Assembly: GCA_003157575.1 (NCBI GenBank)
Contig: PMKA01000227.1
Location: 2,193-10,598 of the forward strand
Direction: 5' to 3'
From: Opitutia bacterium
GTDB taxonomy: Bacteria; Verrucomicrobiota; Verrucomicrobiia; Opitutales; Opitutaceae
DNA length: 8,406 bases
In this document: positions 1 through 5,559 of the stretch, in pieces
Position numbering within the stretch: the stretch's first letter is position 1
How the letters are laid out: each line of letters opens with the position of its first letter
Notes under the pieces: model-generated
What the model was told of the DNA's origin: nothing
Databases searched by the model: none
Seen by the model: the letters and a program-made list of their open reading frames with translations, nothing else
Position numbers and translations under genes: made by a program

Positions 1-37
1 CGCCCGCCCGCCTCATGGCAGGCTGGTAGCGTTCGGC
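1..37 (+). other. 3' end of a preceding attC-like recombination site (core GTTCGGC)
   Basis: The window opens inside what looks like the right-hand end of an integron attC site. The sequence GTTCGGC at 31-37 fits the position of an R' core box (consensus GTTRRRY, where only GTT is strongly conserved), with recombination expected between G31 and T32. The next gene starts 12 bp after the box, the usual compact layout of gene cassettes. The box is the exact reverse complement of GCCGAAC at 291-297, the proposed R'' box of the following cassette. The rest of this attC lies outside the window, so its fold cannot be judged. Confidence 0.4.
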
Positions 38-49
38 ATAAAAAACACT

Positions 50-283
50 ATGACTGAGATCAAAGAAAATCTCGGAATCAACGGTTTTGCGCTTACGTGT
101 CAGCTCGTGTCACTGATTCACATTTTCGCAGCGTGTTTCGCCACCGTGGTGGTCCTGCGAAAAAGAAAAGAGCTAAATCTGGGAATTCTGCCGTCGCTGC
201 TTATTGCTTGGCTAGTCCCCTTCGTTGGCCCGCTGTCAATTCTTATCGGCTTTCGAGAGCCACGATCAAAGAAGACAACATGA
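50..283 (+). CDS. Small two-helix membrane protein, PLDc_N-like (integron cassette gene)
   Basis: This gene encodes a 77-residue protein with two predicted membrane helices, roughly residues 14-36 and 46-67, separated by a basic loop (RKRKELNLG), and a short charged C-terminus. The second helix carries W54-L-V-P-F-V-G-P61, which resembles the W..P..GP signature of PLDc_N-type small membrane domains. The match is short and gives no catalytic function. The ATG at 50 is the only sensible start. It is preceded by an A-rich stretch (ATAAAAAACACT) rather than a Shine-Dalgarno site. The gene fills almost the whole space between a core site at 31-37 and an attC-like element starting 8 bp after its stop, so it is best read as a cassette gene. 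Its base composition is visibly more AT-rich than the genes downstream. Its role is unknown. Confidence 0.65.
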   Translation: MTEIKENLGINGFALTCQLVSLIHIFAACFATVVVLRKRKELNLGILPSLLIAWLVPFVGPLSILIGFREPRSKKTT

Positions 284-402
284 AACCGGAGCCGAACAAG
301 TCGCCGCAGCAGAAGTCCTCGGCTCGCACGCCCGCTGCTGACGCACCGATCGCGCCAGCCGTCGGTCGCGCTTCGTCGGGGCGTTCGACAGGCGAAAGAT
401 GA
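280..402 (+). CDS. Possible 40-residue ORF reading through the attC-like element
   Basis: An ATG at 280 overlaps the stop of the upstream gene (ATGA) and opens a 40-residue frame rich in Ala, Pro, Ser and Arg, beginning MKPEPNKSPQQK. The frame runs through the whole attC-like element and ends at 402. It has no helix, signal or recognisable domain. Its low-complexity sequence is most simply explained as chance translation of a GC-rich recombination site. From memory, similar Pro/Ser-rich tails of the type 'PNQSPEP' occur in many Verrucomicrobia hypothetical proteins, which would fit a repeated DNA element being read through. The ATGA overlap would allow translational coupling, so expression is possible but unproven. 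Confidence 0.2.
   Translation: MKPEPNKSPQQKSSARTPAADAPIAPAVGRASSGRSTGER
291..389 (+). repeat. Candidate integron attC site
   Basis: The left box GCCGAAC (291-297, R'') and right box GTTCGAC (383-389, R') are inverted relatives that differ at one position. Five bases inside each box lie further partners: GCCGCAGC (303-310) as L'' and GCTTCGTC (370-377) as L'. L' agrees with the reverse complement of L'' at 6 of 8 positions. The R'' box is the exact reverse complement of the core at 31-37, as expected if 32-383 is one excisable cassette. The R''-5 bp-L'' and L'-5 bp-R' spacing matches the attC plan. The RRR positions of the cores deviate from consensus. No integrase gene is in view, and folding has not been computed. 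A dispersed intergenic repeat is the alternative. Confidence 0.5.
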
Positions 403-450
403 AATACGCAGCGATTGCCCTATTCATGTCCGCGGAGGACCTCACGTAAC
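400..450 (+). pseudogene. Truncated start of a second cassette gene
   Basis: An ATG lies 10 bp after the second core box (383-389), mirroring the first cassette. It opens a frame beginning MKYAAIALFMSA, which looks like the front of a signal peptide: a Lys followed by a hydrophobic stretch. The frame stops at TAA (448-450) after 16 residues. No continuation or downstream attC carrying the expected GTCGAAC box is found before the next chromosomal gene at 505. I read this as a broken or decayed cassette, but a functional mini-gene cannot be excluded. The remainder, 451-482, holds nothing recognisable beyond a TATAGT at 451-456, which could be a weak -10 box but has no good -35 partner. Confidence 0.25.
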
Positions 451-482
451 TATAGTATCGCGGCCATCAATTTCCCGTTCTG

Positions 483-503
483 CTAACCCCTAACCCCTAA
501 ACA
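483..503 (+). repeat. Heptamer tract CTAACCC x2 plus a degenerate third copy
   Basis: Two perfect CTAACCC units (483-489, 490-496) are followed by CTAAACA (497-503), which ends one base before the ATG at 505. The tract sits where a Shine-Dalgarno site would be and contains no purine-rich SD. It may be simple slippage or part of a translation-initiation region in a genome that often lacks SD sites. Confidence 0.5.
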
Positions 504-504
504 A

Positions 505-831
505 ATGACTGACCAAATCCCTCCCGCAACGACCACCAGAAGACTCAAGCGAATCGCACCGCTCCAGCTCGGTTTGATGCTTGGTGTGACCTATGCACTC
601 ATGGGGCTCATTTTTCTGCCGTTCTTCTTATTGTTTGGCGCTATCGCGGGTGCCGCGGCCGCGGCGCACGGCGGCAACATGCTCCCAGGTATGCTAGGCA
701 TGGGCGCTGCGTTTACTGTGATGATCCCGGTGCTTTATGGCGTTATGGGGTTCATTGGCGGCATCATCGGCGCTTTGATCTACAATCTCGTTGCGAAGTG
801 GATCGGCGGCATCGAGGTCGAGGTGGCCTGA
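505..831 (+). CDS. Small conserved two/three-helix membrane protein (DUF3566-like)
   Basis: This 108-residue protein has a short polar N-terminus (TTTRRLKR), then the motif IAPLQLGLMLGVTYALMGLI leading into a hydrophobic segment (about residues 20-52). A Gly/His/Asn-containing linker follows, then a second long hydrophobic stretch (about 65-100) ending in YNLVAKWIGGIEVEV. The pattern 'xIxPLQLGxMLG...YGVMGFIGG...YNLVAKWIGGIEVE' is one I recognise from many uncharacterised bacterial membrane proteins. The DUF3566 assignment is tentative and no biochemical role is known. The ATG at 505 is preferred because the conserved motif begins soon after it. No Shine-Dalgarno site is visible; the start follows a CTAACCC heptamer tract. 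The permease gene begins 89 bp downstream on the same strand, so co-transcription is possible. Confidence 0.75.
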   Translation: MTDQIPPATTTRRLKRIAPLQLGLMLGVTYALMGLIFLPFFLLFGAIAGAAAAAHGGNMLPGMLGMGAAFTVMIPVLYGVMGFIGGIIGALIYNLVAKWIGGIEVEVA

Positions 832-920
832 GTTACAAAAGTGGAGATGGAGTCTACCCGGAGGAAAAGGGGCGGGACGACAGCGGTGTAAACGCGATCC
901 GAAGCGATCGCACGTCGCAC

Positions 921-3314
921 ATGCTCTCCGATTTTCGTTTTGCTCTCCGGACCCTGGCCCGCAACCGCAGCTTCACGCTGGTGGCGGTCCTGACGCTCGC
1001 CCTCGGAATCGGCTCGGCGGCCTCGATCTTCAGCGTGACGGACTGGATCCTGTTCCGTGCGTCCAAGTTTCCCGACGATGTCTTCCTCATCGGCGGACGA
1101 AACGACCAGGCTCCGTCGATGCCGGTGCGCATGGACTTCATGGCCCGCGCCTACGCGGAGCAGACGGGCGCAATTGCTGAATACGCCAAGGCCGCCCGCC
1201 TGACGGGCAACATCGTCATCGACGGCCAGCCCGTCGCCACGAGCTGGACCGGCATAAGCTCCAACCTCTTTCCGATGCTCGGCGTCGCGCCTGCGCTGGG
1301 CCGGGGCTTTCTTCCCGGCGAAGACGTCGAGGGCGCCGATCAGGTCGTGGTGGTGAGCCATGAATTCTGGCGGCGCCACCTGGGCGGCCGGATCGACGCG
1401 CTGGGCCGCAAGATAACCGTCGGCGACGATGTCTGCACCGTCGTCGGCGTGTTGCGCGAGGCCCAGAACCTGCCCGCCTATTTCTACAACGACGTCTTTC
1501 GTCCGCTCGCCTACCGGGTCGATCCCGCGCAACCCTGGCTCCCCTCCTTGTTTCTGCTTGGAAAGGTGCGTCCCGGCTTCACGCGCCAGCAGGCCGAGCA
1601 ATCCCTCGCCGCCGCCAGGTTCGACGTACCCGCCATTCTCCGCCAGTTCATCGTCAACGACCACCCCGTCTTTTCGAGCATGGGGGAGGTGAACCAGATC
1701 ATGCGCCCCGAGATCTATTGGGTGATGCTCGGCGCGGTCGGATTCCTCTACGCGATCGCCTGCTTGAATGCGTCGAACCTCATGCTCGTGCGCATGCTCG
1801 GCCAGCGTCGCGAGCTCAGCATACGGCTTGCCCTCGGCGCGACCCGCTGGCGCATCATCCGGCTGCTGGCGGTGGAGAGTGTGACGCTTGCCGTGCTCGC
1901 CGCGCTCGCCGGCCTGCTCGTGGCCAACTGGTTTTTCCCGTTGCTGTTGAGCGCCGCCGGCAGTTCCGCCTTTGCCCCGAACTGGACCAGCTGGACCCTC
2001 GGCTGGCGGGTGGTCGGCGTCATGGGCTTGCTGACAGTCGCCACCAGCCTGTTGATCGTCGCAATCCCGGCCTTCCGCATTTCTCGCGCCGAGATCTATT
2101 CAGGCCTGAAGGAGGGCGGCGCCACGCTTGGGGAGAGCCCGGCGCTGGCCCGTCTGCGCGGCGTCTTCGTGATCCTGCAGGCGGCCTTCGCCGTCATCCT
2201 GCTCGCAGGGGCGGGCTTGATGATCCGCACCTTCCACCAGCTCCAGAAGGTGGATCTCGGCTTCGATCCCGCCGGCCGCGCCAAGGTGCAGCTCGGCTTT
2301 CCGTCCGATTATCCGCTTGAACCGGAAGGGCGTCTCGCCCGCCTGCGCGAGATTCAGGCGGAGCTCCAGCGGGTCCCCGGCGTGCGCGCGGTCGGATTCG
2401 GATCCGATGTCTTGCTGCCCGGCTATTATTTCAGCCAGTTCACGATCGAGGGGCCGGAGGGCCGTCCCCTCAAGGCGTCGATGCTCGGCTTCAACATTGG
2501 TTTTCAGGACGCCTCCGGCCTGAAGCTGAAACGCGGCCAATGGCTGAAGCAGACGATGGGCAACGAAGTCCTGGTCAACGAGGCTTTCGCCCGCGCGTGT
2601 TGGCCCGGCAAAGATCCCGTCGGCCAGTTTCTCCGGCCCGTGAGCGGCGTCTCCGGTCCGCCGGGAGACTGGAAAGGCTGGGTTGTCGCCGGTGTGGTCG
2701 GCGACGTCCACAGCACGTTGCGCGACGGGCCCGAGTATTATATCTACAGCCCGGAAGGCTGGGCACCGTCCAACTTCAACACGTTCATCGTACGGCTGTC
2801 GCGCGACTACGACGAGGCGTTCGCAGGCCTGATCCGCCGCACGCTTTACACGTACAATCCGCGGATCGTCGTCTCCGAAATCCGTCCGCTGACCGGGGTG
2901 CGCGACAATCAGCTCTGGGCGGAGCGCATGGCCAATTCCGTCCTCAAGGTCCTGGCCGGCATCGCTCTCCTGCTGACTGTCGTCGGCATGTTCTCTGTGC
3001 TGGCCTACACCGTGGACCGCCGTATGGGCGAGTTTGGCGTCCGCATGGCGATGGGCGCCACGCGGCTCGACCTGGTGCAGCTGGTTCTGCGGCGCGGCGT
3101 GCTCCTGACGTTCATCGGCATCGCGCTCGGACTCGGTGGAACGCTCGCGCTCACCCGCTATCTGCGGAGCCTGCTCTTCGAAACCTCGACCCAGGACCCG
3201 TGGGTGCTGGCGGCCGTGGGGGGCACGCTGTTGATCACGTCCGTCCTCGCGTGCGCCGTGCCGGCGCGGCGGGCGTCCAAGGTGGACATCACCCGGTTGC
3301 TCCGCTCGGAATAG
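921..3314 (+). CDS. ADOP-family permease (duplicated FtsX/MacB-like ABC permease)
   Basis: This is a 797-residue inner-membrane protein made of two MacB_PCD-FtsX units. Helix 1 is at about residues 17-45 (ending ALGIGSAASIFSV). It is followed by a periplasmic MacB-like domain, three helices near 264-290, 316-343 and 363-385, and helix 5 near 413-435. A second periplasmic domain then leads to helices near 673-698, 720-744 and 760-782. Both FtsX units show the coupling motif, as RELSIRLALGATRWRIIR and GEFGVRMAMGATRLDLVQ. This layout matches the acidobacterial duplicated orphan permease family, members of MacB-type mechanotransmission ABC systems with unknown substrates. No ATPase gene is adjacent. 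The ATG at 921 is chosen because MLSDFRFALRTLARN is the usual family N-terminus. An in-frame ATG at 798 would add 41 atypical residues and overlap the upstream gene. The C-terminus VDITRLLRSE replaces the commoner VDPM.ALR.E. A GGAGGA at 860-865 is too distant to serve this start. Confidence 0.93.
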   Translation: MLSDFRFALRTLARNRSFTLVAVLTLALGIGSAASIFSVTDWILFRASKFPDDVFLIGGRNDQAPSMPVRMDFMARAYAEQTGAIAEYAKAARLTGNIVIDGQPVATSWTGISSNLFPMLGVAPALGRGFLPGEDVEGADQVVVVSHEFWRRHLGGRIDALGRKITVGDDVCTVVGVLREAQNLPAYFYNDVFRPLAYRVDPAQPWLPSLFLLGKVRPGFTRQQAEQSLAAARFDVPAILRQFIVNDHPVFSSMGEVNQIMRPEIYWVMLGAVGFLYAIACLNASNLMLVRMLGQRRELSIRLALGATRWRIIRLLAVESVTLAVLAALAGLLVANWFFPLLLSAAGSSAFAPNWTSWTLGWRVVGVMGLLTVATSLLIVAIPAFRISRAEIYSGLKEGGATLGESPALARLRGVFVILQAAFAVILLAGAGLMIRTFHQLQKVDLGFDPAGRAKVQLGFPSDYPLEPEGRLARLREIQAELQRVPGVRAVGFGSDVLLPGYYFSQFTIEGPEGRPLKASMLGFNIGFQDASGLKLKRGQWLKQTMGNEVLVNEAFARACWPGKDPVGQFLRPVSGVSGPPGDWKGWVVAGVVGDVHSTLRDGPEYYIYSPEGWAPSNFNTFIVRLSRDYDEAFAGLIRRTLYTYNPRIVVSEIRPLTGVRDNQLWAERMANSVLKVLAGIALLLTVVGMFSVLAYTVDRRMGEFGVRMAMGATRLDLVQLVLRRGVLLTFIGIALGLGGTLALTRYLRSLLFETSTQDPWVLAAVGGTLLITSVLACAVPARRASKVDITRLLRSE

Positions 3315-3327
3315 TCATTTGTGTCGA

Positions 3328-3385
3328 GGCGCTCTTCACGTTCTCCTGGGGACCAGCCCATCGTCCGTCTGCGGCGCTCTTCACG
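3328..3385. repeat. 13-bp direct repeat pair GGCGCTCTTCACG
   Basis: GGCGCTCTTCACG occurs at 3328-3340 and again at 3373-3385, 45 bp apart start to start, in the 101-bp gap between the permease stop and the ATG at 3416. It could be a pair of protein-binding sites for the downstream gene, or the scar of a small duplication. Its function is unknown. The repeat itself is exact. Confidence 0.45.
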
Positions 3386-3415
3386 CAGCCATGGTATTTC
3401 GGCGATAGGATTGTC

Positions 3416-3826
3416 ATGACCACTACTTCGCTCTTTGGCATCGCCTGGCTGGGATTGGCGACCGCGTTGGCGGTCCACGTGGCTGACGAGGCTCTCACGG
3501 ACTTTCTGTCGGTTTATAACCCGGCGGTGCGGAAGATCCGCGGGCATTTCCCGTGGCTTCCGCTGCCGACGTTCTCCTTCCGGGTCTGGATCGCCGGACT
3601 GGCGGCGGCGGTCCTGCTCATGTTTTTGCTGAGTCCCCTGGCCTTTGGCGGAGTCAGAGGGGTCGTGCTGGCGGCGGTTCCGCTCTCGGTGATCATGATT
3701 GGCAACGGCCTGGGGCACATCGGCGGCTCTTTGTACATGAGGCGCTTCATGCCCGGAGTGTGGTCATCGCCCACACTTATCGCTGCGTCATTGTTCACGC
3801 TGATCTGTGCGCTGCGATTGCTCTGA
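3416..3826 (+). CDS. Small HXXEE-like integral membrane protein
   Basis: This 136-residue protein has four predicted helices: about residues 5-22, 57-77, 80-97 and 118-135. Right after helix 1 is H21-V-A-D-E25, which resembles the H..EE signature of HXXEE-domain proteins with Asp in the first acidic position. A second polar cluster, N97-G-L-G-H101, sits at the end of helix 3, followed by RRFMPG, also typical of that group. Paired His/Glu and Asn/His residues at the membrane face suggest a metal site or enzyme of unknown activity, which is inference from the motif only. The start is supported by AGGA at 3407-3410, five bases before the ATG at 3416. The gene lies 101 bp after the permease, possibly with its own promoter, and converges on the hydrolase gene on the other strand. 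It could also be simply an uncharacterised membrane protein. Confidence 0.8.
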   Translation: MTTTSLFGIAWLGLATALAVHVADEALTDFLSVYNPAVRKIRGHFPWLPLPTFSFRVWIAGLAAAVLLMFLLSPLAFGGVRGVVLAAVPLSVIMIGNGLGHIGGSLYMRRFMPGVWSSPTLIAASLFTLICALRLL

Positions 3827-3831
3827 GCGCG

Positions 3832-3855
3832 CCGGGAGGGAGAAGATCCCTTCGG
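3832..3855 (+). terminator. Weak hairpin after the HXXEE-like gene
   Basis: AGGGA (3837-3841), loop GAAGA and TCCCT (3847-3851) form a perfect 5-bp stem, extended with bulges by CCG (3832-3834) and CGG (3853-3855). It begins six bases after the stop at 3826. No T-run follows on the plus strand, so it is at best a weak or factor-assisted terminator. Confidence 0.25.
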
Positions 3856-3870
3856 AATCGCGGAGCATTT

Positions 3871-3897
3871 GAAAAACCTCCGCAACGAATCCGGAGG
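3871..3897 (-). terminator. Intrinsic terminator of the glycoside hydrolase gene
   Basis: Read on the minus strand, CCTCCG (3897-3892), a 9-base loop and CGGAGG (3882-3877) form a 6-bp GC-rich stem followed immediately by TTTTTC (3876-3871). This is the classical form of a Rho-independent terminator. It begins 14 bases after the TGA of the minus-strand hydrolase gene (3912-3914), within the convergent intergenic gap. The plus-strand gene would not have a T-run here, so the signal is directional. Confidence 0.75.
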
Positions 3898-3911
3898 CAG
3901 CGACTCCGGCC

Positions 3912-5441
3912 TCACGCGGTCGCGCGATGGCCTGTCCGCAACCTCGGCTCTTCCACAGGTGCGATCAGGTCCCCGCGGTTGCCAGGCGGCAGTGCCGGAT
4001 TCGACCCCTCGAAGGGAGGGCAGGGCGCCGCGCCCGGCCTGCGGTTGCGCACGGATCCGCGGGAGGTCTTTACCAGCGACTCATCCCAGGCGTGGGAATA
4101 CGTCTGGAGGTTCAGCATTCCGAGGGCCGCCCTGGCGAGCACGGGGCTGTTGAACGGGCTCCGCGGAGATTCGCGCTCGAAACCTGCGAGCTCAAACGCC
4201 CGCCGCGTCTCAGGCGCCCGCATGAAGTACTTCCAGCAAAAACCTGTGCGCATGTTCTCCACCATCGCCAGCGTGATGCCCAGATCGATCGCGATGACGT
4301 CATTCGACACCCAGCCGGTCTGCGGATTGAAGGCGTCGGCGAAACCATACCGGCCCCAGACCCGTGCGCCTCCGACCTCCAGCATCCGCCGCAGGGCGCG
4401 CAGGCATTCCTTTGGGGCGAACGGAAGCGAGCCGCCGGGCGCGCAGGGGACCACGGTGCCGTCAAGCGAATCCGTGGATGCTTCCGGACCGCCCCAATTC
4501 ACGTAGCCCCGGGCGCTGTCCGACGCCGTCACTCCCCAGAGATCGGTCGACCAGCGGTTGAAGCGGGTCGACAGCGTGGCGCACCACTCGCGCTGGGCAA
4601 GCGTCGCGTCCACCGAGTTCTTCCAGTAGTCGGCGTATTGATCGTGTGTTCCGCGGAAATCGAACCACGCGTGTGAATATTGATGCGTGAACAGGGCCGG
4701 GGAGTTGATGTACGTGCGGGCGCCGAAAACCGTCACCGGTCCCCGCCGCCACGCGCCCCAGCTCTCTGCAGGGAGGGATTTCGCCGGAGCGCCGATGCCG
4801 AGAAGGTACATCCCGAGCAGCTCGCTGTAGCTGTCCCAGCGGTCGGCGAGAAATCCCTTTTCCGGTTGCCAGCCATGGGAAAGCGTCCTGCCGCCGTTGA
4901 GCGCCCAGATCCAGTCGATCCGTTCGTAGATTTTGTCCACCAGTGCGCTCACCTCCGGGTTGCCGAGGTATTCGCGCGCCAGGAGCGCACCCTGGAGAAA
5001 CAGCGCAGTGTCGATCGTCGACGCCTCGCTCCGCCACTCCCGCTCCCCCGAGTGGATGCCGATGAAGTGATAGATCCAGCCGTGTTCCTGCGCGACGGAC
5101 CCGTCGACGAACCGGAGCAGGGCAAGCGCACGCTTGGTCGCCACCTCCTTGTTGAGCCAGCCGCGGTCGGCTCCCACGCACCAGGCGGTCAGCGCAAATC
5201 CCGAGGCCGCGATGCTCGCCGGCGCACGGCTCGGAGAACCGTCGGAAGGCGCCCGGTCCCGGGTCAAACCTGTCTCGGGGTCCGTGTTCTCGCTGAAATA
5301 CCGCAACGCCCGGTGCTCAATCTCGTCCAGGAACGCGCTGTCGCTGGAGGGGACGAGACCCTGGCGCGAGGCGGACGGGGCGAACATCAACAGCCCGAGG
5401 AGCACCGCACCCCATATCCACCCTACAATTCCGGACCGCAC
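3912..5441 (-). CDS. Exported Glycoamylase-domain (GH144-like) glycoside hydrolase
   Basis: This is a 509-residue protein with a signal peptide (MRSG then the hydrophobic IVGWIWGAVLLGLLMFAP, probable cleavage near SASRQG) and one large (alpha/alpha)-barrel-type domain. Family motifs run in order: DPETGLTRDR (54-63), SIAASGFALTAW (76-87), GWIYHF (121-126), STIDTALFLQGALLA (141-155), HGWQPEKGF (189-197), HQYSHAWFDFRG (253-264), WGVTASDS (302-309), DGTVVPCAPGGSLPFAP (327-343) and WGRYGFADAFNP (362-373). These match the Pfam Glycoamylase domain, which includes GH144 endo-beta-1,2-glucanases and the related domain of cyclic glucan synthases. True substrate is unproven, and catalytic residues were not mapped. 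A Pro/Arg-rich tail of about 40 residues follows the domain. GTG 5441 is preferred because GGAGG lies 9 bases upstream. The longer GTG at 5495, just after an in-frame TGA, would give 527 residues and an unusually long basic n-region. The gene probably ends an operon with the PAS gene. Confidence 0.88.
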   Translation of the reverse strand: MRSGIVGWIWGAVLLGLLMFAPSASRQGLVPSSDSAFLDEIEHRALRYFSENTDPETGLTRDRAPSDGSPSRAPASIAASGFALTAWCVGADRGWLNKEVATKRALALLRFVDGSVAQEHGWIYHFIGIHSGEREWRSEASTIDTALFLQGALLAREYLGNPEVSALVDKIYERIDWIWALNGGRTLSHGWQPEKGFLADRWDSYSELLGMYLLGIGAPAKSLPAESWGAWRRGPVTVFGARTYINSPALFTHQYSHAWFDFRGTHDQYADYWKNSVDATLAQREWCATLSTRFNRWSTDLWGVTASDSARGYVNWGGPEASTDSLDGTVVPCAPGGSLPFAPKECLRALRRMLEVGGARVWGRYGFADAFNPQTGWVSNDVIAIDLGITLAMVENMRTGFCWKYFMRAPETRRAFELAGFERESPRSPFNSPVLARAALGMLNLQTYSHAWDESLVKTSRGSVRNRRPGAAPCPPFEGSNPALPPGNRGDLIAPVEEPRLRTGHRATA

Positions 5442-5450
5442 CCGGGGGAA

Positions 5451-5457
5451 CCTCCGG
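5451..5457 (-). promoter_or_regulatory. Shine-Dalgarno site deciding the hydrolase start
   Basis: CCGGAGG on the minus strand (plus 5457-5451) is separated by nine bases from the GTG at 5441-5439. Translation from there gives a compact, normal Sec signal peptide. The alternative GTG at 5495 has its nearest GGAGG about 18 bases away, too far for efficient pairing. Confidence 0.6.
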
Positions 5458-5559
5458 GCGGCCTTCCTGGAAGCCGCTACGGTCCTGATTTTCACGCGTC
5501 AACATCGTCACGCCCTCCATAAACGCAAAAGGGTTCCGAAGAAAAAACTGTGAAACATG

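Noticed and set aside
97..279. Longer upstream extension of the frame that ends at 402
   Set aside because: It overlaps the two-helix membrane protein gene out of frame. The extension is basic and motif-free, so at most the ATGA-coupled part from 280 deserves mention.
847..891. Fourteen-residue mini-frame (MESTRRKRGGTTAV) ahead of the permease, near GGAGGA
   Set aside because: Its start has no properly spaced SD, and the GGAGGA lies inside it. There is nothing to separate it from chance.
780..1664. Long open minus-strand frame of about 294 residues opposite the permease gene
   Set aside because: It lies antisense to a well-supported ADOP gene, has skewed composition and no recognisable domain. 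It is a GC-rich shadow frame.
1765..1785. GTCGAAC sequence that would match the second core as an R'' box
   Set aside because: It lies inside the permease coding region far from the array, with no companion boxes. A 7-mer match is expected by chance.
3553..4506. Long plus-strand frame spanning the HXXEE-like gene, the terminator and the hydrolase gene
   Set aside because: It crosses a convergent boundary and overlaps two recognised proteins in other frames. Its translation is Arg/Pro-rich and without motifs.
4462..5181. Second minus-strand frame of about 239 residues inside the hydrolase gene
   Set aside because: It is an alternate frame of the hydrolase coding region with Arg/Pro-rich sequence and no domain.
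5440..5495. Longer hydrolase start at GTG 5495
   Set aside because: It sits two codons after an in-frame TGA with no SD at suitable distance and gives an atypical long basic n-region. The GTG at 5441 has a good SD and a normal signal peptide.
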